DNA from: Candidatus Limimorpha equi | Lineage (GTDB): Bacteria > Bacteroidota > Bacteroidia > Bacteroidales > F082 | NCBI GenBank assembly: GCA_018065885.1 | Contig: JAGHSL010000289.1 | Span: 1 to 10,316 of the forward strand | DNA: 10,316 bases | Reading direction: 5' to 3' | In this document: one piece after another, positions 1 to 6,588 of the stretch | Position numbering within the stretch: the first letter of the stretch is position 1 | Layout: every line of letters starts with the position of its first letter | The notes under the pieces: model-generated | Database searches by the model: none | What the model was told of the DNA's origin: nothing | What the model saw: the letters and a program-made list of their open reading frames with translations, nothing else | Program-made: the position numbers and the translations under genes

Positions 1-1539
1 GGCCGCATCAACAACGACTTGATGTACCGTCATTGGGACCAGTGGGTCGACACTTTCAGCCATCTTTTCGTGGGCAACATCAGTTCTGGCAAACTCGAAG
101 CCTCATTCGATGCCATGGCTGGCGAAAAATGGGAAGCTCCGGTTCGTCCTTGGGGCGGCATGGAACAAGTGCGCTGGATGCCTGACGGACAGAGTTTCGT
201 GTACTGCTGCCGCAAGAAAGTCGGCAAGGAATATGCACTTTCAACCAACACCGACATCTACCAGTACATCATTCAATCCGGCGAATGTCGCAACCTTACC
301 GAAGGCATGATGGGCTACGACATGAACCCCGTCATCTCGCCCGATGGCAAATATATGGCTTGGGAAAGTCAGGAACGTGATGGTTATGAATCCGACAAGC
401 AGCGTCTCATGGTCATGAACCTTGAAACCGGCGAAAAGACCGATTTTTCCGCCAACTTCGACTAATGCTGCACAGGCTTCAGCTGGGCTGATGACAGCAA
501 GACCCTTTACTTCATCAGTGACACTTACGCCACAGACCAACTTTATGCCTTGACTCTTGAAAACGGTGAAATCCGCAAGATTACAGAAGGTACACACAAC
601 TATGTTTCAGTAGCCTACGCTGGTGACAAGCTGATTGCCGGCAAACAAAGCATGAGCCACCCGACGGAACTTTTCAGCGTCGACCCTGCAACGGGCGAAG
701 CCACACAAATCACCACCGTCAACGACAACATTTTCAATCAGCTCACCATGGGTAAGGTTGAAGAACGTTGGGTAAAGACCACCGATGGCAAGGACATGTT
801 GGTTTGGGTGATTTTCCCGCCACATTTCGATGAAAGCAAGCAATATCCGGCCTTGCTGTATTGCGAAGGCGGTCCACAAAGCACAGTGAGTCAGTTCTGG
901 AGCTATCGTTGGAATTTCCAGATGATGGCTGCCAACGATTACATCGTCGTTGCTCCTAACCGTCGCGGTCTGCCTGGTTTCGGTCAGGAATGGTTGGAAG
1001 AAATCAGTGGCGATTATGGAGGGCAGTGCATGGAAGACTACCTCAGTGCCATCGACGAAGTTTCGAAGGAACCTTACATTGATGAAAACCGTCTCGGTGC
1101 CGTTGGTGCCAGCTTCGGCGGCTTCTCGGTGTATTGGCTGGCTGGTCACCACGATGGCCGTTTCAAGGCTTTGATTGCCCATGATGGCATGTTTAACCTT
1201 GATGCACAATATCTTGAAACCGAAGAAATGTGGTTTGTCAACTGGGATCTCGGCGGTGCATTCTGGGAGAAGGACAATGCTGTGGCTCAAAAGTCATACG
1301 CTCAGTCACCACACCTCTTTGTCGATAAATGGACGGCTCCAATCCTTGTCATTCACGGCGGTTTGGATTACCGTATCTGCTTCACACAAGGCATGCAAGC
1401 CTACAATGCAGCCGTGCTCCGTGGCATCGATGCGGAATTCCTCTATTTCCCGGATGAAAACCACTGGGTGCTGCAACCACAGAATGGCGTCCTCTGGCAA
1501 AGAAGATTCTACAATTGGCTGGATAAATATTTGAAATAA
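1..1539 (+). pseudogene. DPP5-like S9 family serine peptidase, 5'-truncated by the window and broken by an in-frame TAA
   Basis: The same frame is open from base 1 to the TAA at 1537-1539 except for one TAA at 463-465. Protein similarity continues on both sides, so this is one gene with a nonsense codon. The first part (bases 1-462) has beta-propeller-like repeats of the type NPVISPDGKYMAW. The second part is an alpha/beta-hydrolase with the complete S9 triad: Ser in GASFGG (codon 1111-1113), Asp in HGGLDYR (1366-1368) and His in ENHW (1462-1464). The sequence resembles the dipeptidyl-peptidase 5 branch of Bacteroidota, periplasmic enzymes that release dipeptides from oligopeptide N-termini. 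About 170-200 N-terminal residues, including any signal peptide, would lie outside the window. Downstream of the stop, an ATG at 550 could start only a propeller remnant plus the hydrolase domain. A C-to-T change of a CAA codon would explain the stop, but a sequencing error or a real pseudogene cannot be separated here. Other genes in the window end with TAA, so code reassignment is unlikely. Confidence 0.85.
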
Positions 1540-1542
1540 AAT

Positions 1543-1560
1543 GTAGAGACGCGTGCGTCT
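1543..1560. repeat. Short palindromic repeat, GTAGAGACGC family, copy 1
   Basis: The repeat begins three bases after the stop of the peptidase gene. It reads GTAGAGACGC followed by GTGCGTCT. Its arms AGACGC (1547-1552) and GCGTCT (1555-1560) are perfect inverted repeats separated by GT. The 12 bases TGTAGAGACGCG (1542-1553) recur exactly at 7356-7367, inside the coding region of the membrane regulator. Similar short GC-rich palindromes are dispersed in many Bacteroidota genomes; that they are mobile or REP-like is inference. Confidence 0.65.
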
Positions 1561-1566
1561 GAAATG

Positions 1567-1607
1567 AAAAAAAATCAGTCCTCGAATTTTTCGGGGACTG
1601 ATTTTTT
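1567..1607 (+). terminator. Strong bidirectional rho-independent terminator between convergent genes
   Basis: A 12-bp stem (1575-1586 with 1590-1601, one T-G wobble) closes a TTT loop. It is flanked by an A run at 1567-1574 and a T run at 1602-1607, which extend the stem with A-T pairs. The run of T on each strand means it can end transcription of the peptidase gene (+) and of the PLD-like gene arriving from the other side (-). Confidence 0.9.
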
Positions 1608-1634
1608 GTTTAGTGAAGGAGGCCAGCTTTCCCT

Positions 1635-2309
1635 TTAATAGCCGCAGTTTAAGCACAAAGGCTTGTCAATTGTAATTCCTTTCTTCCTTTTACCGCAGCA
1701 ATGGCAGAAGGTCTCTTCATATTCCCTGTTAGCGTATTCATTCCAACGCAAATAACATTCAAAACAAAACGGTTTGGAACTATTCTTAGGTATAGGTTTG
1801 CCACAACGAATGCAATACCCATCTTCGGAAGCCGGTTTTTGTGTCATGTTCTTTTTCTGTTGATACTTGGCACTTACTGCACCGTCATATTTTAAAACAG
1901 CAAGATTCTTGATTGTCTGTGCCTCTTTAAAGGCTTCCGTATACACATTATCATCTTTACTGACGGCTACGCCCATTTCAAAATTATTTTGTTCGGAAAA
2001 ATCATAAAGGTTCATTGAAGTCAAAACCATTTCTTTTTCGTTGAAATAACATTTGGCATGTAGATTCTCAAAATAATACAACTTTACATTTGCTATGTTT
2101 TGTAGACGAGAATATTCAGATATACTCATTTTTTGTTTACCGAACACAATAATCACTTCGACATCTTTTTTGGCCGCTTCTATTAAACGGTTAAATAAAG
2201 AATCCCAGCACCTGATAAATGGTGAAATTAAAATGATACGTTTTTCTGCTTTACGAACCAGCAGTTCAACTCTACTTGCAACGTCTTTTGTTGTCAAAAA
2301 TTCAACCAT
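1635..2309 (-). CDS. PLD-superfamily phosphodiesterase/nuclease-like protein with two C-terminal zinc-ribbon-like motifs
   Basis: This 224-residue protein carries a single phospholipase D-like domain. The HxK motif is LHAKCYF (His84, Lys86), followed by TSMNLYDFS and NNFEMG, the usual S/N and E-containing tail of the motif. The acidic residue of HxK(x)4D is Glu91 rather than Asp. Proteins with one such motif normally dimerise to form one active site, as in the Nuc family. After a Lys/Gln-rich linker (about 148-160) come CxxC pairs at Cys166/169, 182/185, 202/205 and 219/222, enough for two zinc ribbons that may bind nucleic acid. No signal peptide or membrane segment is seen, so it is probably cytoplasmic. 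The ATG lies 38 nt after the methyltransferase stop, so co-transcription is likely. A nuclease role is inference; lipid phosphodiesterase or an inactive form is possible. Confidence 0.8.
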   Translation of the reverse strand: MVEFLTTKDVASRVELLVRKAEKRIILISPFIRCWDSLFNRLIEAAKKDVEVIIVFGKQKMSISEYSRLQNIANVKLYYFENLHAKCYFNEKEMVLTSMNLYDFSEQNNFEMGVAVSKDDNVYTEAFKEAQTIKNLAVLKYDGAVSAKYQQKKNMTQKPASEDGYCIRCGKPIPKNSSKPFCFECYLRWNEYANREYEETFCHCCGKRKKGITIDKPLCLNCGY

Positions 2310-2347
2310 GTTTCAAAAACATCAATAAACAATCAATTAAATGTTCG

Positions 2348-3094
2348 CTAGTTTTCCCTTTGCCGCACCACCTCGAAGCAGACAATGCCAGTGGCGACGC
2401 TGACATTCAGCGAGTCGATGTCGCCTGGCATCGGGATGAGCAGATGGTCGTCGAGGCGGCTCATGTAGGCGGGACTGATGCCGTCTTCTTCCGAACCCAT
2501 CATCACGCAAAGAGGCCCAGTCAGGTCTGATTGCCATAGGCTCTGCTTGGCTTTCTCGGTGAATCCGACAATACGCAAACCGCTGGCTTTCAGGAAATCC
2601 ATGGCATCCTTCATGTTGTCGACACGGCAAATGTTGATGGCAGATAATGCTCCTGCTGATGTTTTCATGGCATCGCCGTTGATGAGCGCCGATCCTCTTG
2701 ACGGAATGACGATGGCATCGACACCGGCAGCGTATGCTGTACGGGCGATGGCACCGAAATTGCGCACATCGGTGACACGGTCGAGCATCAGGATGAAAGG
2801 GTCGCGGCCTTCTTCGAAAATCATCTGAATAACTTTCTCAAGAGGCTGATATTCAATAGGACAAATGAAAGCAATAATGCCTTGGTGGTTCTTGCGCGTC
2901 AGGCGGTTCATTTTCTCCATCGGGACATATTGCACGGGGATGCCGTTGGCGCGGCTGTAATTCGAGATTTCTGAAATTTCGGGTGCACGCACACCATTCT
3001 GAATGAACACCTTTTCTATCTCTTTCTGCGCCCGAATCAGTTCTTGGACCGGATGAACGCCGAACACCATGTTGTTCTTGTAATTGTCTTCCAT
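2348..3094 (-). CDS. rlmB: RlmB/TrmH-type 23S rRNA (guanosine-2'-O)-methyltransferase
   Basis: This SAM-dependent SpoU-family enzyme would methylate the ribose 2'-O of a guanosine in 23S rRNA (G2251 in E. coli numbering for RlmB). Numbering from the ATG at 3094 (248 residues), an N-terminal SpoU substrate-binding domain spans about 9-84. The SPOUT catalytic domain follows, with motif 1 DRVTDVRNFGAIARTA (about 105-120), motif 2 MMGSEEDGIS (about 198-207) and motif 3 IPMPGDIDSLNVSVATGI (about 220-237), which forms the knotted SAM site. Length is normal for the family. A TTG seven codons upstream (3115) was not chosen because it lies inside a TAnnTTTG promoter box. The gene is the first of a probable two-gene minus-strand unit with the PLD-like gene. 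The rRNA target is inferred from family; TrmH-like tRNA specificity is less likely given the substrate-binding domain. Confidence 0.93.
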   Translation of the reverse strand: MEDNYKNNMVFGVHPVQELIRAQKEIEKVFIQNGVRAPEISEISNYSRANGIPVQYVPMEKMNRLTRKNHQGIIAFICPIEYQPLEKVIQMIFEEGRDPFILMLDRVTDVRNFGAIARTAYAAGVDAIVIPSRGSALINGDAMKTSAGALSAINICRVDNMKDAMDFLKASGLRIVGFTEKAKQSLWQSDLTGPLCVMMGSEEDGISPAYMSRLDDHLLIPMPGDIDSLNVSVATGIVCFEVVRQREN

Positions 3095-3112
3095 TGTGTG
3101 TGAATTTTGCGG

Positions 3113-3120
3113 CAAAAATA
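3113..3120 (-). promoter_or_regulatory. Bacteroidota -7 box for the rlmB-like gene
   Basis: Read on the minus strand this is TATTTTTG, an exact TAnnTTTG match, 18 nt before the preferred ATG at 3094. No TTG is found at the spacing used by the other promoters here, so only the -7 half is supported. Confidence 0.5.
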
Positions 3121-3242
3121 AGCAATTTTCTGTTTGAAGGAGAAAGTGATGAAGTGGTAAAACGGAATATGATTGCTAATTTAGAGTGGTGCGACAAATT
3201 GGGTTTATATTTTGATAGGCAAAAATCCACAAAATCTAAAAA

Positions 3243-3275
3243 TTGAGTAGGAATTTCATAAAATTGCTATATTTG
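3243..3275 (+). promoter_or_regulatory. Promoter of the acyl-CoA synthetase gene
   Basis: TTG at 3243-3245 and TATATTTG at 3268-3275 (exact TAnnTTTG) are separated by 22 nt. The -7 box ends 29 nt before the ATG at 3305. This is the Bacteroidota primary sigma factor pattern. Confidence 0.65.
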
Positions 3276-3304
3276 CGCCTTGAAAACGAGCATTTTTTCA
3301 GTTT

Positions 3305-5083
3305 ATGGAAGTGAAACGCATATTTGATCTTCTTTCGAATTACGTTGAAAAGTTTCCTAATCAGGCAGTTGCGCTTGCAGGAAAGAAAAACGGCGAATGG
3401 AGGAAGTACGGCATTCAAGAGTATATTGAATGTGTCGATAAACTGAGTTATGCGTTTATCGAACTGGGCATTCGGAAAGAAGACAAGGTGGCGATGATTC
3501 TGAATAACCGTCCCGAATGGAATATGATTGACATGGCAATCAATCAGGTCGGTGCGATTAGCGTTCCGATTTATCCGACAATCAGTGAAGAGGATTACAG
3601 GTTCATTTTGAAGGATTGCGAAGCCAAGATGGTCATTACCGATGGTTTGGCCGTGATGAACAAAATCACCAATGTTCTTCCTGATGCACCACAATTGAAA
3701 ATGGTGTATACGATGATGAACCGCGAAGTTTATCCGTATTTCGACCAATTGATGGAACTTGGTGCGCAACATCCTCACAAAGAAGAACTTGAAGCGAGAA
3801 AAAACGCTGTTGATGAAATGGATTGTGCCACCATTATCTATACTTCGGGCACTACGGGAACGCCCAAGGGCGTGATGCTGTCGAACTATAACCTGATGAA
3901 TCAGTTCAAGAATTTCCATCAGATTTTCTCGCCCGATTCAAAGCGTGCGTTCAGTTTCCTGCCTGTTTGCCATGCCTACGAGCGTGCCCTGATTTATGCC
4001 TACCATTACAAAGGCATGTCAATCTATTACGCTGAAAATCTGGGCACTATAGCTGCCGACATGAAAGAGATTCACCCGACGATGATGTGTGCCGTTCCGC
4101 GTGTGTTGGAACGCTTTTACGATACCATCTATTCTTCGGGAAAGAAGATGGAAGGTCTATCCAAAAGGTTGTTTTTCTGGGCGTTACATCTGACTGGGTA
4201 TTACGAGGTGGATGCTTCGGAGCGTTCACGGCTTTACAATTTGGAACTTCGTATTGCCGATAAACTGGTCTATAGCAAAATCCGCACGAATTTGGGCGCC
4301 GAGAATTTCGACATCATCGTGTCGGGAGCAGCTGGTATTTCGCGCAAAATCGCGTGTTTCTTTTCAGCCATAAAAATGCCAATCTATGAAGGTTACGGCT
4401 TGACGGAGACTTCGCCTGTCATTGCGGTAAGCAACAACAATCCTCATGGACGACGAATCGGTTACGTCGGGCAGCCTTTGCCAGGTGTTGAGGTGAAGAT
4501 TGCCGAAAACGGCGAAATCATTTGCCGAGGCCATAACGTGATGATGGGCTACTATAAGAATCCCGAACTGACCAAGGAAGTCATTGATGAAGAAGGCTGG
4601 TTCCATACGGGCGACATGGGCCGGCTGAATGAATATAACCAGCTGATGATTACGGGACGCATCAAGAACCTGTTCAAGACTTCGGGCGGAAAATACATCA
4701 ATCCGGAATTGATTGAACGGAAATTCGTTAATTCGCCTTTCTTTGAACAATGTGTGGTAGTCGGTGAAAACCAGAAGTTTGCGGGTGCTATCATCCAGCC
4801 TGATTTCAATTTTATGAAAGGCTGGTGTCAAAGACATGGTGAAACATTCACAACGCCTCGCGAATTGTTGGAGAATCCTGTCGTATTAAAGCGTTTTGCA
4901 GCCGAAATCAACAAGATAAACGGCAGTTTGGGCGAGACCGAAAAAGTCAAGAAATACGAATTTGTGTCCGATGAATGGTCGATGGCTACAGGCGTGATGA
5001 CGCCGACGCTCAAAGTAAAGCGCAAGGTGGTCATGCTGCGCTACAGGGATTTGATTGACAAGATGTTTGCTCAAAAGGAGTAA
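3305..5083 (+). CDS. Long-chain fatty acid--CoA ligase (AMP-forming acyl-CoA synthetase)
   Basis: This 592-residue ANL-superfamily enzyme would activate a fatty acid with ATP to acyl-AMP and transfer it to CoA, supplying acyl-CoA for lipid use or degradation. The adenylation motifs are all present: P-loop YTSGTTGTPKGV (179-190), YGLTETSP (364-371), GWFHTGDMG (431-439, Asp437 binding the ATP ribose) and the hinge region GRIKNLFKTSGGKY (451-464). The C-terminal TPTLKVKRK (566-574) holds the likely catalytic Lys570. Length and motif spacing fit the long-chain (FAA1/FadD15-like) branch rather than acetyl-CoA synthetases, but chain-length preference cannot be read from sequence. No signal peptide is seen; it is probably cytoplasmic or peripherally membrane-bound. 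The ATG at 3305 directly follows a good promoter. The gene is divergent from rlmB and appears to be monocistronic. No plus-strand terminator was recognised after it. Confidence 0.93.
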   Translation: MEVKRIFDLLSNYVEKFPNQAVALAGKKNGEWRKYGIQEYIECVDKLSYAFIELGIRKEDKVAMILNNRPEWNMIDMAINQVGAISVPIYPTISEEDYRFILKDCEAKMVITDGLAVMNKITNVLPDAPQLKMVYTMMNREVYPYFDQLMELGAQHPHKEELEARKNAVDEMDCATIIYTSGTTGTPKGVMLSNYNLMNQFKNFHQIFSPDSKRAFSFLPVCHAYERALIYAYHYKGMSIYYAENLGTIAADMKEIHPTMMCAVPRVLERFYDTIYSSGKKMEGLSKRLFFWALHLTGYYEVDASERSRLYNLELRIADKLVYSKIRTNLGAENFDIIVSGAAGISRKIACFFSAIKMPIYEGYGLTETSPVIAVSNNNPHGRRIGYVGQPLPGVEVKIAENGEIICRGHNVMMGYYKNPELTKEVIDEEGWFHTGDMGRLNEYNQLMITGRIKNLFKTSGGKYINPELIERKFVNSPFFEQCVVVGENQKFAGAIIQPDFNFMKGWCQRHGETFTTPRELLENPVVLKRFAAEINKINGSLGETEKVKKYEFVSDEWSMATGVMTPTLKVKRKVVMLRYRDLIDKMFAQKE

Positions 5084-5137
5084 TGCTTTTATGCCGCGAG
5101 TTAGATTCCCAAGGCTGTTTCTCTGTGTTTTGAAAAC

Positions 5138-5164
5138 AAAAAAAAGGCTGCTTCTTGCAGCCTT
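5138..5164 (-). terminator. Rho-independent terminator of the tRNA unit
   Basis: On the minus strand an 8-bp stem AAGGCTGC/GCAGCCTT (5157-5164 with 5144-5151) with a 5-nt loop is followed by a T run (complement of the A run 5138-5145). It begins five bases after the discriminator base of tRNA-Glu. Confidence 0.88.
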
Positions 5165-5168
5165 CCGG

Positions 5169-5241
5169 TAGCCCATAGCGGATTCGAACCGCTGTTGCCT
5201 GCGTGAGAGGCAGGTGACCTAGACCCCTAGTCGAATGGGCC
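5169..5241 (-). tRNA. tRNA-Glu (anticodon CTC)
   Basis: The 73-nt cloverleaf can be drawn by hand. The acceptor GGCCCAT pairs with ATGGGCT, with a G1-U72 wobble. The anticodon stem CCTGC/GCAGG encloses loop CTCTCAC with anticodon CTC at 5205-5207, which reads GAG. The T arm GCGGT-TCGAATC-CGCTA is standard. The sequence aligns well with E. coli tRNA-Glu. The 3' CCA is not encoded: A73 is followed by CCG. Confidence 0.95.
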
Positions 5242-5248
5242 AAAAATG

Positions 5249-5277
5249 AAAAAAGGTTCGTTTTGTGGAACCTTTTT
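5249..5277 (-). terminator. Hairpin between tRNA-Arg and tRNA-Glu (terminator or processing element)
   Basis: GGTTC (5255-5259) pairs with GAACC (5268-5272) around an 8-nt loop. The A run 5249-5254 and T run 5273-5277 extend the stem. On the minus strand the hairpin is followed by six T, as in an intrinsic terminator, directly after tRNA-Arg. Since no separate promoter is visible before tRNA-Glu, partial read-through or a role in processing is also possible. Confidence 0.6.
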
Positions 5278-5278
5278 G

Positions 5279-5352
5279 TGAACTAGGCGGGAGTCGAACC
5301 CACAACCGCCTGATCCGTAGTCAGGGACTCTATCCAATTGAGCTACTAGTCC
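5279..5352 (-). tRNA. tRNA-Arg (anticodon ACG)
   Basis: This is a 74-nt cloverleaf. The acceptor GGACTAG pairs with CTAGTTC, with one G-U. The D arm contains TAGCTCAATTGGATAGAG. The anticodon stem CCTGA/TCAGG encloses loop CTACGGA, with anticodon ACG at 5316-5318. The T arm is GTGGG-TTCGACT-CCCGC. ACG is the usual arginine anticodon, with A34 normally converted to inosine to read CGU/CGC/CGA. CCA is not encoded. Confidence 0.95.
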
Positions 5353-5368
5353 ATCGTTTTTGACACTG

Positions 5369-5402
5369 CAAAAGTACAGCTTTTTTTTGTTATGCAATCA
5401 AA
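5369..5402 (-). promoter_or_regulatory. Promoter of the tRNA-Arg/tRNA-Glu unit
   Basis: On the minus strand, TTTG (5402-5399) and TACTTTTG (5376-5369, exact TAnnTTTG) are 22 nt apart. The -7 box ends 16 nt before the first base of tRNA-Arg at 5352. Confidence 0.7.
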
Positions 5403-5712
5403 AAATGACATTATTTTTTCTTTTGTTTGTGAATGATTTGATTTTCATTGAATTAAAATTCAATTGGATGATTTTTTTCTTTGTAGAATATGCAAAAATC
5501 GAGGCGATTTTCTTCTTTTCCCGTTTTTCCTTGGAGTGTTTTCGGCTCAAAATGCTAATTTCGGTTTTGTCAAATGTTGTGTGATGATGGGCTTTATTCG
5601 GAGTTTTCGGTATGTCGAATTTGACTGCTATGGGAAATCTGCTTTTCGTCTTTGTCCTTCAAACAATCGTTTCGCAGTTTATTTTGTCGATTATATGGTT
5701 TTCTTGCAAATA
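5403..5712. other. T-rich intergenic spacer without a convincing gene
   Basis: This is the bulk of the 414-nt gap between the tRNA-Arg gene and cdsA, between the two flanking promoters. Two plus-strand frames are open here (5360-5584 and 5464-5760), but their translations are Phe-rich products of T runs without recognisable motifs, and the second runs over the cdsA promoter. Apart from the palindrome at 5447-5464, I see no RNA gene, riboswitch or repeat. Confidence 0.6.
5447..5464. repeat. AT-rich palindrome in the tRNA-cdsA spacer
   Basis: ATTGAATT (5447-5454) and AATTCAAT (5457-5464) are perfect 8-nt inverted arms around AA. The element could bind a dimeric regulator, but it lies 45 nt upstream of the tRNA promoter and about 250 nt before the cdsA promoter, and in such AT-rich DNA it may be chance. 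Confidence 0.3.
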
Positions 5713-5747
5713 TTTTGTCGCAGTGTTTCCTTTTTTCCTTATTTTTG
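5713..5747 (+). promoter_or_regulatory. Promoter of the cdsA-psd operon
   Basis: TTTTG (5713-5717) and TATTTTTG (5740-5747, exact TAnnTTTG) are separated by 22 nt. The -7 box ends 19 nt before the cdsA ATG at 5767, so the leader is very short. Confidence 0.7.
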
Positions 5748-5766
5748 CCAATCTTATTGAAAGACA

Positions 5767-6588
5767 ATGCGTGAATTATTAATTAGGACGCTATCGGGCG
5801 CAGTTTTGGCAATTTTAGTCATAGGTAGTATTTTGATTCATCCTTTGGCTTACGCAGCATTTTTACTTTTTGTTGTCGCAGTGGGAACTTTTGAGCTGGG
5901 GCGGCTCAATGCTGTGACAGATAAGCTCAGTGTTTGTTTTGTTGAAACACTGTCCATTGCCTTTTTTGCACTTTGCTCATCAGTGGCAGTTGGTGTTTTG
6001 CCGATGAAAGCCCTGTCTTTGAATCTTTTAATAGTCGTTTTGCCTTTTTTGTTGGCTTTGTTTTCAAAAAAGTTCAAATTCAGTCAAGTAGCGGCCTTTG
6101 CATACGGTTCGTTGGCGTTTCTTAGTTTGCCATGCTCACTGATGGTTTTTATGTACGACAAATCGCTGTTTGGCAGCCTTGCGGGTCCGGCATTGGTTCT
6201 TATTGTCTATGCATTGATGTGGGCAAACGACACTTTTGCTTATCTGACGGGCAGCCTTTTGGGAAAACACAAACTGTTTTATCGTATATCTCCAGGAAAG
6301 ACGATTGAAGGTAGTTTAGGCGGATTGCTGCTAACTGCCGTCGGTTTTTTGATTTATAATCATTACGCGCAGTCCATGTCGTTGCTTTCCGCATTGGGGC
6401 TTGTGTTAGTGGCTGTCGTATTTGGCACTTTGGGCGATTTGTCTGAATCGATGTTGAAACGCCAAGCCGGTGCCAAGGATTCGGGCAAGCTGATTCCTGG
6501 TCATGGCGGCATCTTGGACCGTTTCGATTCCATCATGTTTTCCGTACCGTTTGTTTTCACCTATTTATTATTGTTATGCGAAAGTTAA
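5767..6588 (+). CDS. cdsA: Phosphatidate cytidylyltransferase (CDP-diacylglycerol synthase)
   Basis: CdsA makes CDP-diacylglycerol from phosphatidic acid and CTP in the inner membrane, the branch point for all phospholipids. The 273-residue protein is strongly hydrophobic with about seven to eight membrane segments, starting at residues 8-24 and 27-46. The C-terminal signature is complete: SMLKRQAGAKDSGKLIPGHG followed by GILDRFD (228-254). It includes Lys231, Arg232, Lys237, Asp238, His246, Asp251 and Asp254, which coordinate Mg2+ and substrate in the family. SPGKTIEGSLGG (175-186) is another conserved family segment. Length is typical. The ATG at 5767 sits just after a good promoter. Its last 13 bases overlap the start of psd, so the two genes are almost certainly translated together. 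Confidence 0.95.
   Translation: MRELLIRTLSGAVLAILVIGSILIHPLAYAAFLLFVVAVGTFELGRLNAVTDKLSVCFVETLSIAFFALCSSVAVGVLPMKALSLNLLIVVLPFLLALFSKKFKFSQVAAFAYGSLAFLSLPCSLMVFMYDKSLFGSLAGPALVLIVYALMWANDTFAYLTGSLLGKHKLFYRISPGKTIEGSLGGLLLTAVGFLIYNHYAQSMSLLSALGLVLVAVVFGTLGDLSESMLKRQAGAKDSGKLIPGHGGILDRFDSIMFSVPFVFTYLLLLCES

Noticed and set aside
463..465. TAA as a recoded sense codon
   Set aside because: Other genes in the window end in TAA, and no recoding element was recognised; a mutation or error is simpler.
607..1290. Long minus-strand open frame (227 codons) opposite the peptidase gene
   Set aside because: It is antisense to a clear S9 domain with catalytic motifs, and its translation shows no family motif.
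3095..3115. TTG start adding seven residues to the rlmB-like protein
   Set aside because: The TTG is part of the TAnnTTTG promoter box; the ATG at 3094 fits better.
3236..3919. Long minus-strand open frame (227 codons) opposite the acyl-CoA synthetase
   Set aside because: It lies antisense to a well-conserved gene and covers its promoter; the His/Phe-rich translation has no recognisable domain.
4364..4837. Minus-strand open frame opposite the acyl-CoA synthetase C-terminal half
   Set aside because: It is a shadow of the conserved plus-strand motifs and has no promoter or motif of its own.
5360..5760. Two plus-strand open frames (5360-5584 and 5464-5760) in the tRNA-cdsA spacer
   Set aside because: They are T-rich DNA giving Phe-rich translations, overlap each other and the cdsA promoter, and show no motif.
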